A DNA stretch of 64,000 bases, from contig CANLWN010000006.1 in NCBI GenBank assembly GCA_947494825.1, forward strand, positions 248,001 through 312,000, in the 5' to 3' direction. Shown in pieces: positions 25,426-34,345 of the stretch; positions within the stretch are counted from its first letter, which is position 1, and every line of letters starts with the position of its first letter. This DNA is from an uncultured Flavobacteriaceae bacterium (GTDB taxonomy: Bacteria; Bacteroidota; Bacteroidia; Flavobacteriales; Flavobacteriaceae). A program made the position numbers and the translations under genes. The notes under the pieces are model-generated. The model was not told the DNA's origin. It made no database searches and was given only the letters and a program-made list of their open reading frames with translations.

Positions 25426-26799
25426 ATGGTGCGGAAAATACTTGTTGTAGGCGCGGGGAAATCCACCTCCTATCTGTTGGATTATTTTTTGGACAAAGCA
25501 AAGGACGAAAATCTTCATTTGACCATAGCGGATATACATCCGGAAAGCATTTCGGCCAACATAGCGTCGCATCCGGCCTGTACCGTGGTACAACTGGATA
25601 TCTTTAAGGATGCCGACCGAAGGACGGTGGTCAAAAACGCGGATATTGTGGTATCCATGCTCCCTGCGCGCTTTCATATCAAGGTAGCCGAAGATTGTAT
25701 CACTTTCGGCAAACATTTGGTGACCGCCTCCTATGTCAGTCCCGAAATAAGATTGCTAGATCAACAAGCCAAGGCAAAGGGACTTGTATTCATGAACGAA
25801 ATTGGAGTGGATCCGGGAATTGATCATATGAGTGCCATGCAAATCATTGATACCATCCGAAGCCATGGCGGAAAAGTGGTCCTCTTTGAATCCTTTACAG
25901 GGGGATTGGTAGCACCCGAGAGCGATAACAATCTTTGGAACTATAAATTTACATGGAACCCCAGAAATGTGGTCCTGGCCGGACAGGGTGGCGCTGCCAA
26001 ATTCATTCAGGAGGGAACGTACAAGTACATCCCCTATCACAAGCTTTTTAGGAGAACGGAATTTTTGGATATTGAGGGCTACGGAACCTTTGAGGCCTAT
26101 GCCAACCGGGATTCCCTAAAATACCGGGAGGCCTATGGTCTTAAAGATGCGCACACGCTGTACCGAGGCACTATGCGAAGGGTTGGTTTTTCCAAGGCCT
26201 GGAATATGTTCGTTCAACTGGGCATGACCGATGACGGATACACCGTGCAAAATTCGGAAGGCATGTCCTATAGGGAATTTACCAACCTATTTTTGCCCTA
26301 TTCCCCAACGGACTCCGTGGAATTGAAACTTCGACATTATCTAAAAATAGACCAGGACGATATCATGTGGGGCAAGCTTTTGGAATTGAACCTGTTTGAT
26401 GCCAACAAGACCATTTCCTTAAAGAATGCCACCCCGGCCCAAATGCTGCAACAAATTTTGGAGGATAGTTGGACCTTGGCCGCCAATGAAAAGGATATGA
26501 TCGTCATGTACCATAAATTTGGATACGAGCTCATGGGCGAAAAGAAACAAATAGACGCCAACATGGTGGTACTGGGGAAAAACAGGACCCATACCGCCAT
26601 GGCAAGGACCGTAGGCCTCCCCGTAGCTATCGCTACCCTATTGATCCTTAATAAACGAATCAGCACACCTGGAGTCCAAATACCTATACGAAAAGAGGTC
26701 TACGAGCCTATCCTAGAAGAACTCACGGAACATGGTGTGCTGTTCCAGGAATACGAGGTACCCTATATGGGTTACAACCCCAATTCAGTTGTAAGTTAA
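25426..26799 (+). CDS. Saccharopine dehydrogenase family protein (Lys9-like)
   Basis: A 457-residue NAD(P)-dependent oxidoreductase: N-terminal Rossmann motif VVGAGKSTSYLL (about residues 6-17), VSMLPARFH in the first domain, and GVDPGIDHMSAM near residue 128, characteristic of glutamate-forming saccharopine dehydrogenases and homospermidine-synthase relatives. Probable role in lysine degradation (saccharopine to aminoadipate semialdehyde plus glutamate), by family. The Lrp/AsnC regulator 48 bases downstream on the same strand fits amino-acid control (inference). Confidence 0.88.
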   Translation: MVRKILVVGAGKSTSYLLDYFLDKAKDENLHLTIADIHPESISANIASHPACTVVQLDIFKDADRRTVVKNADIVVSMLPARFHIKVAEDCITFGKHLVTASYVSPEIRLLDQQAKAKGLVFMNEIGVDPGIDHMSAMQIIDTIRSHGGKVVLFESFTGGLVAPESDNNLWNYKFTWNPRNVVLAGQGGAAKFIQEGTYKYIPYHKLFRRTEFLDIEGYGTFEAYANRDSLKYREAYGLKDAHTLYRGTMRRVGFSKAWNMFVQLGMTDDGYTVQNSEGMSYREFTNLFLPYSPTDSVELKLRHYLKIDQDDIMWGKLLELNLFDANKTISLKNATPAQMLQQILEDSWTLAANEKDMIVMYHKFGYELMGEKKQIDANMVVLGKNRTHTAMARTVGLPVAIATLLILNKRISTPGVQIPIRKEVYEPILEELTEHGVLFQEYEVPYMGYNPNSVVS

Positions 26800-26847
26800 G
26801 GTTCGATAGTATTTTTGGTATATTTATATCAAAACTGAAACCTAGAA

Positions 26848-27318
26848 ATGAAAACGAGCAACGAAAACGTAAAAATCGATGGCATAGACAAGAAAATCCT
26901 AAGGTTCTTAATGCAAGATGCCCGGAAACCCATTCTTGAAATTGCGAGGAATATCGGTATCTCGGGAGCGGCCATTCACCAAAGACTACGAAAACTGGAA
27001 GCATCGGGGCTTATTGCAGGGTCCAAATTTGTAATCAATCCCAAGGTATTGGGATACACTACCATGGCCTATATTGGTATTTATCTGGACAAGGCCATGA
27101 GCAATCCCGTTGCCGTAAAGCAACTCGAAAAGGTTCCCGAAGTGCTGGAGTGCCATTATACGACCGGCAATTGGTCGATCTTGATAAAGGTATTGTGCCG
27201 TGACAATGAGCATTTAATGCATGTGCTCAATCGGGAAATCCAACCCATTGAAGGGGTATCCCGCACGGAAACCTTTATTTCGCTCAACCAACAGATCGAG
27301 CGACAAATAACGATATAG
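26848..27318 (+). CDS. Lrp/AsnC-family transcriptional regulator
   Basis: A 156-residue regulator: N-terminal winged HTH (DGIDKKILRFLMQDARKPI..., with IAGISGAAIHQRLRKLEASGLI-like helix region at about residues 30-55) and a C-terminal RAM effector-binding domain containing ECHYTTGNWSILIKV. Family members respond to amino acids. Its position directly after a saccharopine dehydrogenase gene suggests it senses lysine or a related compound and controls that gene (inference). Confidence 0.92.
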   Translation: MKTSNENVKIDGIDKKILRFLMQDARKPILEIARNIGISGAAIHQRLRKLEASGLIAGSKFVINPKVLGYTTMAYIGIYLDKAMSNPVAVKQLEKVPEVLECHYTTGNWSILIKVLCRDNEHLMHVLNREIQPIEGVSRTETFISLNQQIERQITI

Positions 27319-27349
27319 AGAAGACAGCCTTAAATCTGGGATTGTCATA

Positions 27350-27379
27350 TCGAGCGCCGTGCCCGAGGCAGGCGCTCGA
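27350..27379. repeat. Perfect extragenic hairpin, REP-like
   Basis: Nine-base perfect inverted repeat TCGAGCGCC (27350-27358) / GGCGCTCGA (27371-27379), loop GTGCCCGAGGCA, in the convergent gap between the Lrp gene and the zinc protease. GC-rich relative to its surroundings and not followed by a T-run on either side. The TCGAGCG core resembles palindromic repeats scattered through some Flavobacteriia genomes (recollection, unchecked). Confidence 0.5.
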
Positions 27380-27436
27380 ACGGACATCTAAACATGTTTT
27401 GGATAGTTTTTTTGCTATTTGTATTTTTAACCAGGA

Positions 27437-28132
27437 TTAATCCCTTCCACCGAAAACCTGAAGTCCCCAGTAGACCAGGGATGCCAGGGCTCCCAGAGCA
27501 GCTACCAAATAGGTTCTGGCCGCCCATTTCAAGGCATCTTCCGCACCGGCATATTCTTGCTGGCTCACCATGTTTTTATTTTTTAACCAGGCCAAGGCCC
27601 TGTTACTGGCATCGTACTCCACAGGAAGGGTTATAAAACTGAACAGGGTTGCAAGGCCCATCATCACCAAGCCCGCAACGGCAATATAAAATCCGAAACC
27701 TACCCCGGCAGCCGCCCCCAACATTAGTCCGCCAAAAACGACCCACATAGACATCCCCGAGGTAATACTCACCACAGGCACCAATTTGGAACGCATGGTC
27801 AACCACTCATAGGCGGTGGCATGTTGTACCGCATGTCCGCATTCGTGTGCCGCTACGGCAGCTGCGGAGGCATTGCGCTGATTATAGACCCCTTCGCTTA
27901 AATTCACTGTTTTATTGGCCGGATTGTAATGGTCGGTAAGCATTCCGGGCGTAGAAACCACCTTCACATCCCTTATGCCGTGATCGGCCAACATTTTTTC
28001 TGCTATTTCCGCACCGCTCATCCCGTTGCGCAGGTGCACTTTTGAATAATGCTTAAACTTGCTTTTGAGCTTGTTGCTCACCAACCAGCTCACCAAGGCG
28101 ATTGCTCCGAGCATTATATAATATGTCATCAT
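27437..28132 (-). CDS. YugP-like membrane zinc metallopeptidase
   Basis: A 231-residue membrane protein with an N-terminal helix (residues 3-19), the zinc motif AAHECGHAVQH (His96, Glu97, His100) and two or three C-terminal helices. This is the YugP/neutral zinc metallopeptidase family; substrates are not known. The Gly after the second helix and the NAAVAVAAHE-type lead-in (here NASAAAVAAHE) are family-typical. No operon partner is close: the SemiSWEET gene lies 102 bases upstream. Confidence 0.88.
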   Translation of the reverse strand: MMTYYIMLGAIALVSWLVSNKLKSKFKHYSKVHLRNGMSGAEIAEKMLADHGIRDVKVVSTPGMLTDHYNPANKTVNLSEGVYNQRNASAAAVAAHECGHAVQHATAYEWLTMRSKLVPVVSITSGMSMWVVFGGLMLGAAAGVGFGFYIAVAGLVMMGLATLFSFITLPVEYDASNRALAWLKNKNMVSQQEYAGAEDALKWAARTYLVAALGALASLVYWGLQVFGGRD

Positions 28133-28234
28133 AACGTTGTCTTTTTAATTCATATATAAATATACCCTATTTTAAAGCAAAAACCTCGCCAGAAAGGGGG
28201 TTGAACACTATATGCTGACAAAATGTCCAAACCC

Positions 28235-28492
28235 TTACTTATATCTCAATTTCAAGAGGATGACCAAAAAAGCCAGCATGCCGGTAACCGCATTGGCCAG
28301 GATTACCGGTAAACTATCGATATAAAGCCCGTAAACAAACCACAACAACAGTCCCAAAAACAATACAAGGTACATGGTGAGGGAAATGTCCCTAGTGGAT
28401 TTAAATTTCCAAGCCTTATAGGCCTGCGGCACAAAGGCGGCGGTAGTCAAAGTTGCGGCCAACAGTCCCAAGATTTCTATACCGTTCGTCAT
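28235..28492 (-). CDS. SemiSWEET sugar transporter
   Basis: An 85-residue, three-helix protein with the SemiSWEET/PQ-loop motif TTAAFVPQAYKAWKFKSTRD at about residues 15-34. Such proteins dimerise to form a sugar channel across the inner membrane. I place the start at the ATG at 28492 (MTNGIEILG); upstream in-frame codons add a polar stretch unlike the family. It lies between leuS and the zinc protease, same strand, no functional link evident. Confidence 0.88.
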   Translation of the reverse strand: MTNGIEILGLLAATLTTAAFVPQAYKAWKFKSTRDISLTMYLVLFLGLLLWFVYGLYIDSLPVILANAVTGMLAFLVILLKLRYK

Positions 28493-28599
28493 AGTGTTCA
28501 ATTTATGTGGTTCTTTGGAATCCCGGTTAATCGGCCAACACATCCACTTTTGACCAAAGGATACTATGCCCAATTAGCAACGATAGCACCGCCCTTGGT

Positions 28600-31413
28600 T
28601 TATCCAACGATGTTTACGATCTTCCCAGGGACCACAATTACCTTTTTGGGCGTTCGTCCCTGCAGTTGCTGCTGTGTCTTTTCGTTCGCCAATACGGCAG
28701 CCTCTATTTCTTCTTTCCCCAGGTCTAGGGACAATTCCATGGTAAACCGCATTTTGCCGTTAAAGCTAATCGGATATTCCTTGCTGTTTTCCACCAAATA
28801 CTTTTCCTCAAACTCGGGGAAAGGCACCTTGGCTATGGAACCGGTATGCCCCAATTTTTCCCACAGCTCTTCCGCAATATGGGGCGCATAGGGAGATACC
28901 AGTATCGCCAAAGGTTCCAAAATGGCCTTACTGGCACACTTTTGGGCCGCGAGCTCGTTTACACATATCATAAAGGTGGAGACCGAGGTGTTGAAAGAGA
29001 AATTCTCAATATCCTCCGCTACTTTCTTAATCGTCTTGTGAAGCGTCTTTAGATTTTCCTTGGTGGGCTCGGTATCCACAACCCGTGTTCCCGTCTCGTT
29101 CACGTACAAACGCCATAACTTTTTTAGGAAGGAATGCACCCCTGTGATACCTGCCGTGTTCCACGGTTTGGACTGTTCCAAAGGTCCTAGGAACATCTCA
29201 TAGAGGCGCAGGGAATCCGCACCGAAGTCCTCACAAATGGCATCCGGATTAACGACGTTGTACCATCGTTTTGACATCTTTTCAACCTCGCGGCCTACAA
29301 TATATTTATCGTCCTCCAATATAAATTCGGCCTTCTCATATTGTGGCTGCCATCGTTTTAGTCCTTCTATGTCCAGTTCGTTGGAAGCATTTATCATATC
29401 CACATCAATTCTTAGTTCCTCTACCTCATAATCTTCCTTTAAACCTTCGGAAACATAAGAATTGGTTCCGCTGACCCTATAAACTATAGCACTTGTTCCC
29501 AAAATCATCCCTTGGTTGATCAATTTTTGGGCAAACTCGTCCTTGGGGGCCCAACCCAGGTCGTACATGAATTTTTGCCAAAAACGGGCATACAGCAAAT
29601 GGCTGGTGGCATGTTCGCTACCGCCGATATAGAGGTCCACATCTTGCCAATACCCAATAGCTTCCTTGGAATAGATTTCCGCTTGGTTATGGGGATCCAT
29701 ATAGCGGTTAAAGTATTGGGAACTTCCTGCCCAGCCCGGCATGGTATTCAATTCCAGCGGAAATATCTGTTTATGGTCTATTTGATCAATGTCCACCACG
29801 GTATTCCGCTTGCTGTCCCAAGCCCATACCTTGGCGTTCCCCAGGGGCGGTTCCCCAGTTTCCGTGGGCAGGTATTTTTCCACTTCTGGCAGCTCCAAGG
29901 GCAAATGTTCCTCCGGCAACATCTGTGGCATTCCGTCCACATAGTAGACCGGAAAGGGTTCGCCCCAATAGCGCTGTCTACTGAAGACGGCATCGCGCAA
30001 GCGGTAATTTACCTTGCCCTGGCCCTGGCCCAATTTTTCCAGTTCTTCAATGGCCTTGCGAACAGCCTCCTTATAGGAAAGTCCGTTCAAGAAATCGGAG
30101 TTGCCGATAATCGTATTTTCCTTATCGGCGAAGGCCTCCTCGGAGATATCCACTCCTTCAAAAATGTTGGGTATGGGAATACCAAAGTGCTTCGCAAAAT
30201 CGTAATCACGCTGATCACCGCAGGGGACAGACATCACGGCCCCGGTACCATAGCCGGCCAAAACATAGTCTCCAATCCAAACGGGAATAGTTTGCTTGGT
30301 AAACGGATGTTCCGCGTAGGCACCTGTGAAGGCACCGCTAATGGTCTTTACATCGGCCATACGATCGCGTTCCGAGCGTTTGGCCGTAGCTTCCACATAA
30401 CGGTCTATGTCTTTTTTTTGTTCGGGCGTAGTTATTTTGGCAACCAATTCGTGTTCGGGGGCCAAGGTCATGAAACTTGCTCCGAAAATCGTATCGGGCC
30501 GGGTGGTGAAAACATCAATTTGTTCCTTATGCCCCACAAGGTTGAAGGAAACCGATGCGCCTTCCGAACGTCCTATCCAATTGGTCTGGGAATCCTTCAA
30601 GGGTTGGGGCCAATCTATTGTGTCCAGTCCGTCCAACAAGCGCTGGGCGTAGGCGGTAATGCGCATGCTCCATTGCGTCATCTTCTTTCGGATTACCGGA
30701 TGACCGCCCCGCTCGGAAACACCGTTAACCACTTCATCATTGGCCAACACGGTTCCTAAGGCCGGGCACCAGTTCACTTGTGTTTCGGCCAGATAGGTCA
30801 AACGGTATTGCAACAAGATCTCCTGTTGCCGTTTTCCGGAAAAACCGTTCCAGTCCGAGGCGGAAAACTGCGGAACATCATCGTCGCAGGCCGCTTGCAC
30901 CTTGGTATTGCCCTCCTTTTCAAAGATGGCGATCAGGCTTTCGATCCCCTGAGCGGAATCGGCAACGGTATTGTACCACGAATTAAAGAGTTGTATAAAG
31001 ACCCATTGCGTCCATTTATAGTATTTGGGGTCGGCGGTACGTACCTCACGGCTCCAATCAAAGGAAAAACCAAGCTTATCCAACTGTTCCCGATACCTTT
31101 TTATATTGGCCTCCGTGGTAATGGCAGGATGCTGCCCGGTCTGTATGGCATATTGTTCAGCGGGCAGTCCAAAGGAGTCGTATCCCATGGGATGCATTAC
31201 ATTGAAACCCATATGACGTTTATAGCGCGAATAGATATCGCTGGCTATATATCCCAGGGGATGCCCTACATGCAATCCGGCACCCGAAGGGTACGGAAAC
31301 ATATCCAGCACATAGTATTTTTCTTTTTCGGAGCCGTTTTCTGCTTTAAACGTCTGGTCGGCCGCCCAAAATTTCTGCCATTTGGCCTCAATTTCACTGA
31401 AATTGTAGTTCAT
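28600..31413 (-). CDS. leuS: Leucine--tRNA ligase
   Basis: A 937-residue class I synthetase: HIGH-type motif AGLHVGHPLGY at about residues 46-56, an editing domain (TRPDTIFGASF, and GTGAVMSVPCGDQRD), and KMSKR in VEKMSKRWYNVVNPD near residue 690. Full family length, including the long insertion typical of Bacteroidota LeuS. Essential cytoplasmic enzyme. A -7 box TATTTTTG on the minus strand (31440-31447) lies 27 bases before the start codon. Confidence 0.97.
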   Translation of the reverse strand: MNYNFSEIEAKWQKFWAADQTFKAENGSEKEKYYVLDMFPYPSGAGLHVGHPLGYIASDIYSRYKRHMGFNVMHPMGYDSFGLPAEQYAIQTGQHPAITTEANIKRYREQLDKLGFSFDWSREVRTADPKYYKWTQWVFIQLFNSWYNTVADSAQGIESLIAIFEKEGNTKVQAACDDDVPQFSASDWNGFSGKRQQEILLQYRLTYLAETQVNWCPALGTVLANDEVVNGVSERGGHPVIRKKMTQWSMRITAYAQRLLDGLDTIDWPQPLKDSQTNWIGRSEGASVSFNLVGHKEQIDVFTTRPDTIFGASFMTLAPEHELVAKITTPEQKKDIDRYVEATAKRSERDRMADVKTISGAFTGAYAEHPFTKQTIPVWIGDYVLAGYGTGAVMSVPCGDQRDYDFAKHFGIPIPNIFEGVDISEEAFADKENTIIGNSDFLNGLSYKEAVRKAIEELEKLGQGQGKVNYRLRDAVFSRQRYWGEPFPVYYVDGMPQMLPEEHLPLELPEVEKYLPTETGEPPLGNAKVWAWDSKRNTVVDIDQIDHKQIFPLELNTMPGWAGSSQYFNRYMDPHNQAEIYSKEAIGYWQDVDLYIGGSEHATSHLLYARFWQKFMYDLGWAPKDEFAQKLINQGMILGTSAIVYRVSGTNSYVSEGLKEDYEVEELRIDVDMINASNELDIEGLKRWQPQYEKAEFILEDDKYIVGREVEKMSKRWYNVVNPDAICEDFGADSLRLYEMFLGPLEQSKPWNTAGITGVHSFLKKLWRLYVNETGTRVVDTEPTKENLKTLHKTIKKVAEDIENFSFNTSVSTFMICVNELAAQKCASKAILEPLAILVSPYAPHIAEELWEKLGHTGSIAKVPFPEFEEKYLVENSKEYPISFNGKMRFTMELSLDLGKEEIEAAVLANEKTQQQLQGRTPKKVIVVPGKIVNIVG

Positions 31414-31439
31414 TACCCGTATTTCGTTTGTATACCGCG

Positions 31440-31447
31440 CAAAAATA
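31440..31447 (-). promoter_or_regulatory. Promoter -7 box TATTTTTG for leuS
   Basis: Minus strand TATTTTTG, exact TAnnTTTG match, 26 bases upstream of the leuS start codon. Confidence 0.5.
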
Positions 31448-31583
31448 AGTTTAATCCCCGAAAGGGGAAAGTTTCCTGGGGAGACAATCCTATCTATTCT
31501 ACCGGAAACAAAACTTTGTTAAACAAATCGCAAAAAGGAGTTATTAAATTTACTTTGCTATTTTTACGTATTCTTTGTCCGTT

Positions 31584-32462
31584 ATGAGCAAATCTTTTGA
31601 ACGCTATCAAAAACGAAAGCTGATATCTTCTTATTTCTCCGTGGCACTTAGTATTGGTCTTGTCCTTTTTTTATTAGGTGTTCTTGGACTTTTGGTGTTG
31701 AATACCAAAAAGCTGGCGGACCATTTTAAGGAGCAGATCACCATCACCGTTTTTCTAAAGGACAATGCCAAACCTGTAGAGGTGGATCAGTTGCAGAAAA
31801 GCCTTGCCCTGGCCGAGTATACCAAATCGGCCATCTATGTATCCAAGGAAGAGGCGGCGGAACAGCACAGCGAGGATATTGGGGAGAACTACATGGATTA
31901 CCTGGGATACAATCCCTTAAAAAATTCGATAGACGTAACCCTTAAGGCCGACTTTGTCTCTACCGAACAAATTGAGGAAATTGCCGGGGATCTGACCGCA
32001 AAGGCCTATGTGGAGGAAGTGAGCTACTTTAAGCCTCTTATCCCCCTGCTGACCGACAACGTAAAGAAAATAAGCTTTTGGATCCTGGTGGCCAGTGCCG
32101 TTTTTACCTTTATCGCGGTCTTGCTGATCAACAGTTCCATCCGCTTGTCCATTTATTCCAAACGCTTTATTATCAAAACGATGCAAATGGTGGGTGCTAC
32201 TAAAAGGTTTATTAGACGCCCCTTTATCTGGACCAACATAAAACTGGGGATGTTAGGGGCCCTGTTGGCCCTGTTGGCCCTTGGACTGTTATTGTACTTT
32301 GTAGACCGGAATTATCCCGAACTCAACCTTTTCCAGGACCTCACGATCCTGGCCCTATTGTTTGTAGGTGTCTTTGTATTTGGTGCCCTCATTTCCCTGA
32401 TAAGCACGTATTTTGCCACACAGCGTTTTTTAAACCTTAGGACAGACGATTTATATTACTAA
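31584..32462 (+). CDS. ftsX: Cell-division ABC transporter permease FtsX
   Basis: A 292-residue inner-membrane protein: N-terminal helix (about residues 18-40), a periplasmic domain of ~125 residues, then three helices at the C-terminus, with the EEVSYFKPL and FWILVASAVFTFIAVLLINSSIRLSI-type region (Asn-Ser-Ile-Arg-Leu) typical of FtsX. It works with FtsE to activate septal peptidoglycan hydrolases (family knowledge); no ftsE is in the window. ATG at 31584 chosen over an in-frame TTG nine bases upstream. First gene of ftsX - DUF3098 - uppP - truB. Confidence 0.92.
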   Translation: MSKSFERYQKRKLISSYFSVALSIGLVLFLLGVLGLLVLNTKKLADHFKEQITITVFLKDNAKPVEVDQLQKSLALAEYTKSAIYVSKEEAAEQHSEDIGENYMDYLGYNPLKNSIDVTLKADFVSTEQIEEIAGDLTAKAYVEEVSYFKPLIPLLTDNVKKISFWILVASAVFTFIAVLLINSSIRLSIYSKRFIIKTMQMVGATKRFIRRPFIWTNIKLGMLGALLALLALGLLLYFVDRNYPELNLFQDLTILALLFVGVFVFGALISLISTYFATQRFLNLRTDDLYY

Positions 32463-32471
32463 ATTTGCAGC

Positions 32472-32741
32472 ATGAGCAAGAAGCAAAAAAACAATCCCGC
32501 TGCAAAGCCCAAACCTGAATTTATCTTCCAAAAAAGGAACTATCTGTTCATGTTTATTGGTTTGGCCTGTATTGCACTCGGATTTATCCTGATGAGCGGT
32601 GGCGGTGGCGATGACCCCAATGTATTTAATGAGGAAATCTACAACTTTAGAAGGATACGTTTGGCACCCACTCTGGTGCTCATTGGCCTAGGTATTGAAA
32701 TCTATGCCATTTTGTTGAACCCCCACAAGAAGAAAAAGTAA
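32472..32741 (+). CDS. DUF3098-type small membrane protein
   Basis: An 89-residue protein with two hydrophobic helices (about residues 26-44 and 65-82) separated by a Gly/Asp-rich loop (SGGGGDDPNVFNEEIYNFRR). It fits the DUF3098 family, which in Bacteroidota sits between ftsX and uppP. Function unknown; the neighbours suggest a link with the cell envelope (inference). Its TAA stop is followed after one base by the TTG start of uppP. Confidence 0.85.
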   Translation: MSKKQKNNPAAKPKPEFIFQKRNYLFMFIGLACIALGFILMSGGGGDDPNVFNEEIYNFRRIRLAPTLVLIGLGIEIYAILLNPHKKKK

Positions 32742-32742
32742 T

Positions 32743-33537
32743 TTGGATACGCTCGATGCCATTCTCCTGGGAATCGTTCAGGGGTTGACCGAATTTTTAC
32801 CAGTATCCTCTAGCGGGCATTTAGAATTGGGAAAGGCCCTTCTGGGAGACGAATCCATCCCGGAGGATAGTCTTTTGTTTACGGTGGTGGTGCACTTTGC
32901 CACCGCCTTGAGTACCCTGGTGGTTTTCAGAAAGGACGTCTGGGAAATTGTTCGTGGCCTTTTCCAATTCAAATGGAACGAGGAATGCCAGTTTTCCCTG
33001 AAAATAGTGGTTTCTATGCTTCCTGCAGTGATTATCGGTCTTTTTTTTGAAGCACAACTTGAAGCTTTTTTTGGCGGAAACATCCGCTTTGTAGGTTTTA
33101 TGCTGCTTATAACGGCCCTGCTGCTCTACTTTGCGGACAAGGCCAAGAACACGACAAAAAAAGTAACTTACCAAAGTGCCTTTATCATAGGCATCTCACA
33201 GGCCATTGCGATGTTACCCGGTATCTCCCGAAGTGGGGCCACCATATCCACCTCGGTGCTCATGGGGGTGGACAAGACTAAAGCGGCCCGATTCTCTTTC
33301 CTAATGGTCGTTCCATTGATCATAGGAAAAATTGCCAAGGACGTCCTCAGTGGGGAATTGAGTTTTGCCAGTGAACAGACCGCCGCTATGGGGGCAGGGT
33401 TCATTGCAGCATTTATAGCAGGCTTGGCTGCCTGTACCTGGATGATCCAACTGGTAAAGAAAAGCAAGCTTACGTATTTTGCCGTATATTGTCTCTTAAT
33501 CGGATTCCTGGCAATTGGGTACAGTTTTTGGGGATAG
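32743..33537 (+). CDS. uppP: Undecaprenyl-diphosphatase UppP (BacA)
   Basis: A 264-residue membrane phosphatase that recycles undecaprenyl pyrophosphate. Seen: GLTEFLPVSSSGHLELG with Glu17 and His26, and the second motif PGISRSGATIS near residue 160; about seven helices. The start is a TTG at 32743, one base after the DUF3098 stop; no ATG fits, and the family N-terminus (MDTLDAILLGIVQG) begins exactly there. Confidence 0.94.
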   Translation: MDTLDAILLGIVQGLTEFLPVSSSGHLELGKALLGDESIPEDSLLFTVVVHFATALSTLVVFRKDVWEIVRGLFQFKWNEECQFSLKIVVSMLPAVIIGLFFEAQLEAFFGGNIRFVGFMLLITALLLYFADKAKNTTKKVTYQSAFIIGISQAIAMLPGISRSGATISTSVLMGVDKTKAARFSFLMVVPLIIGKIAKDVLSGELSFASEQTAAMGAGFIAAFIAGLAACTWMIQLVKKSKLTYFAVYCLLIGFLAIGYSFWG

Positions 33538-33568
33538 TATAAAAAATCCTGTATCATAAAACATAAAA

Positions 33569-34276
33569 TTGAAAACTAAGGAGGACTTCTTAAGCGGTGA
33601 ACTGCTCTGCATAGATAAACCGCTAAATTGGACATCGTTTCAGGCTGTGAATGCCATTAAATGGGCCATTCGCAAAAAGTTCGATTTAAAAAAAATAAAG
33701 GTAGGCCATGCAGGCACGCTTGATCCGCTGGCAACGGGACTTTTATTGATCTGCACGGGCAAATTCACCAAAAAGATCAGTGAGCTCCAGGGGCAGACCA
33801 AGGAATATACGGGAACCATAACCCTGGGTGCCACGACTCCTTCCTACGATTTGGAGACGGAGATAGACCAGACGTTCCCAACCGCCCATATTGGCCCAGA
33901 GGACATTTATGGTGCCACTCGTCAATTTATCGGGGAGATTGAGCAAAAGCCTCCCGTTTTCTCAGCGCTGAAGAAGAATGGGAAACGCCTGTACCAATAT
34001 GCACGTGAAGGGGAAACTGTGGAAATCGTATCCCGGAAGGTTGTGATATACGAGTTTGAAATCACAAGCATAAACATGCCCCAACTGACCTTTAGGGTAG
34101 TTTGTGGCAAGGGAACCTATATCCGGTCGTTGGCACATGATTTTGGGAAGGCCCTACATTCGGGCGCCCATTTGTCCGGTCTCAGAAGAACCAAAATAGG
34201 GGATTACAACGTAGATAAGGCACTAGCCCCATTGGATTTTGAAAAAATAATGCTGGCAAAGGGCTCTAGCCCTTGA
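33569..34276 (+). CDS. truB: tRNA pseudouridine(55) synthase TruB
   Basis: A 235-residue enzyme with the family motif IDKPLNWTSF (residues 15-24), catalytic Asp52 in GHAGTLDPLATGLL, TKEYTGTITLGATTPSYD, and CGKGTYIRSLAHD. It makes pseudouridine 55 in the T-loop. The start is a TTG at 33569; the protein begins MKTKEDFLSGE, as in relatives, so this is a real second TTG start in the operon. Last recognisable member of ftsX - DUF3098 - uppP - truB. Confidence 0.94.
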   Translation: MKTKEDFLSGELLCIDKPLNWTSFQAVNAIKWAIRKKFDLKKIKVGHAGTLDPLATGLLLICTGKFTKKISELQGQTKEYTGTITLGATTPSYDLETEIDQTFPTAHIGPEDIYGATRQFIGEIEQKPPVFSALKKNGKRLYQYAREGETVEIVSRKVVIYEFEITSINMPQLTFRVVCGKGTYIRSLAHDFGKALHSGAHLSGLRRTKIGDYNVDKALAPLDFEKIMLAKGSSP

Positions 34277-34345
34277 AAACCTGGGCGTTATGCTTTCATT
34301 CATCGAAATATTAAAATATTTTTGGAAAAAAGTGGTTATAGCACT

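Noticed and set aside
29512-30759. A 415-codon open frame on the + strand
   Set aside because: It is antisense to leuS, whose motifs and length are unambiguous; the frame shows no signal, fold or family pattern.
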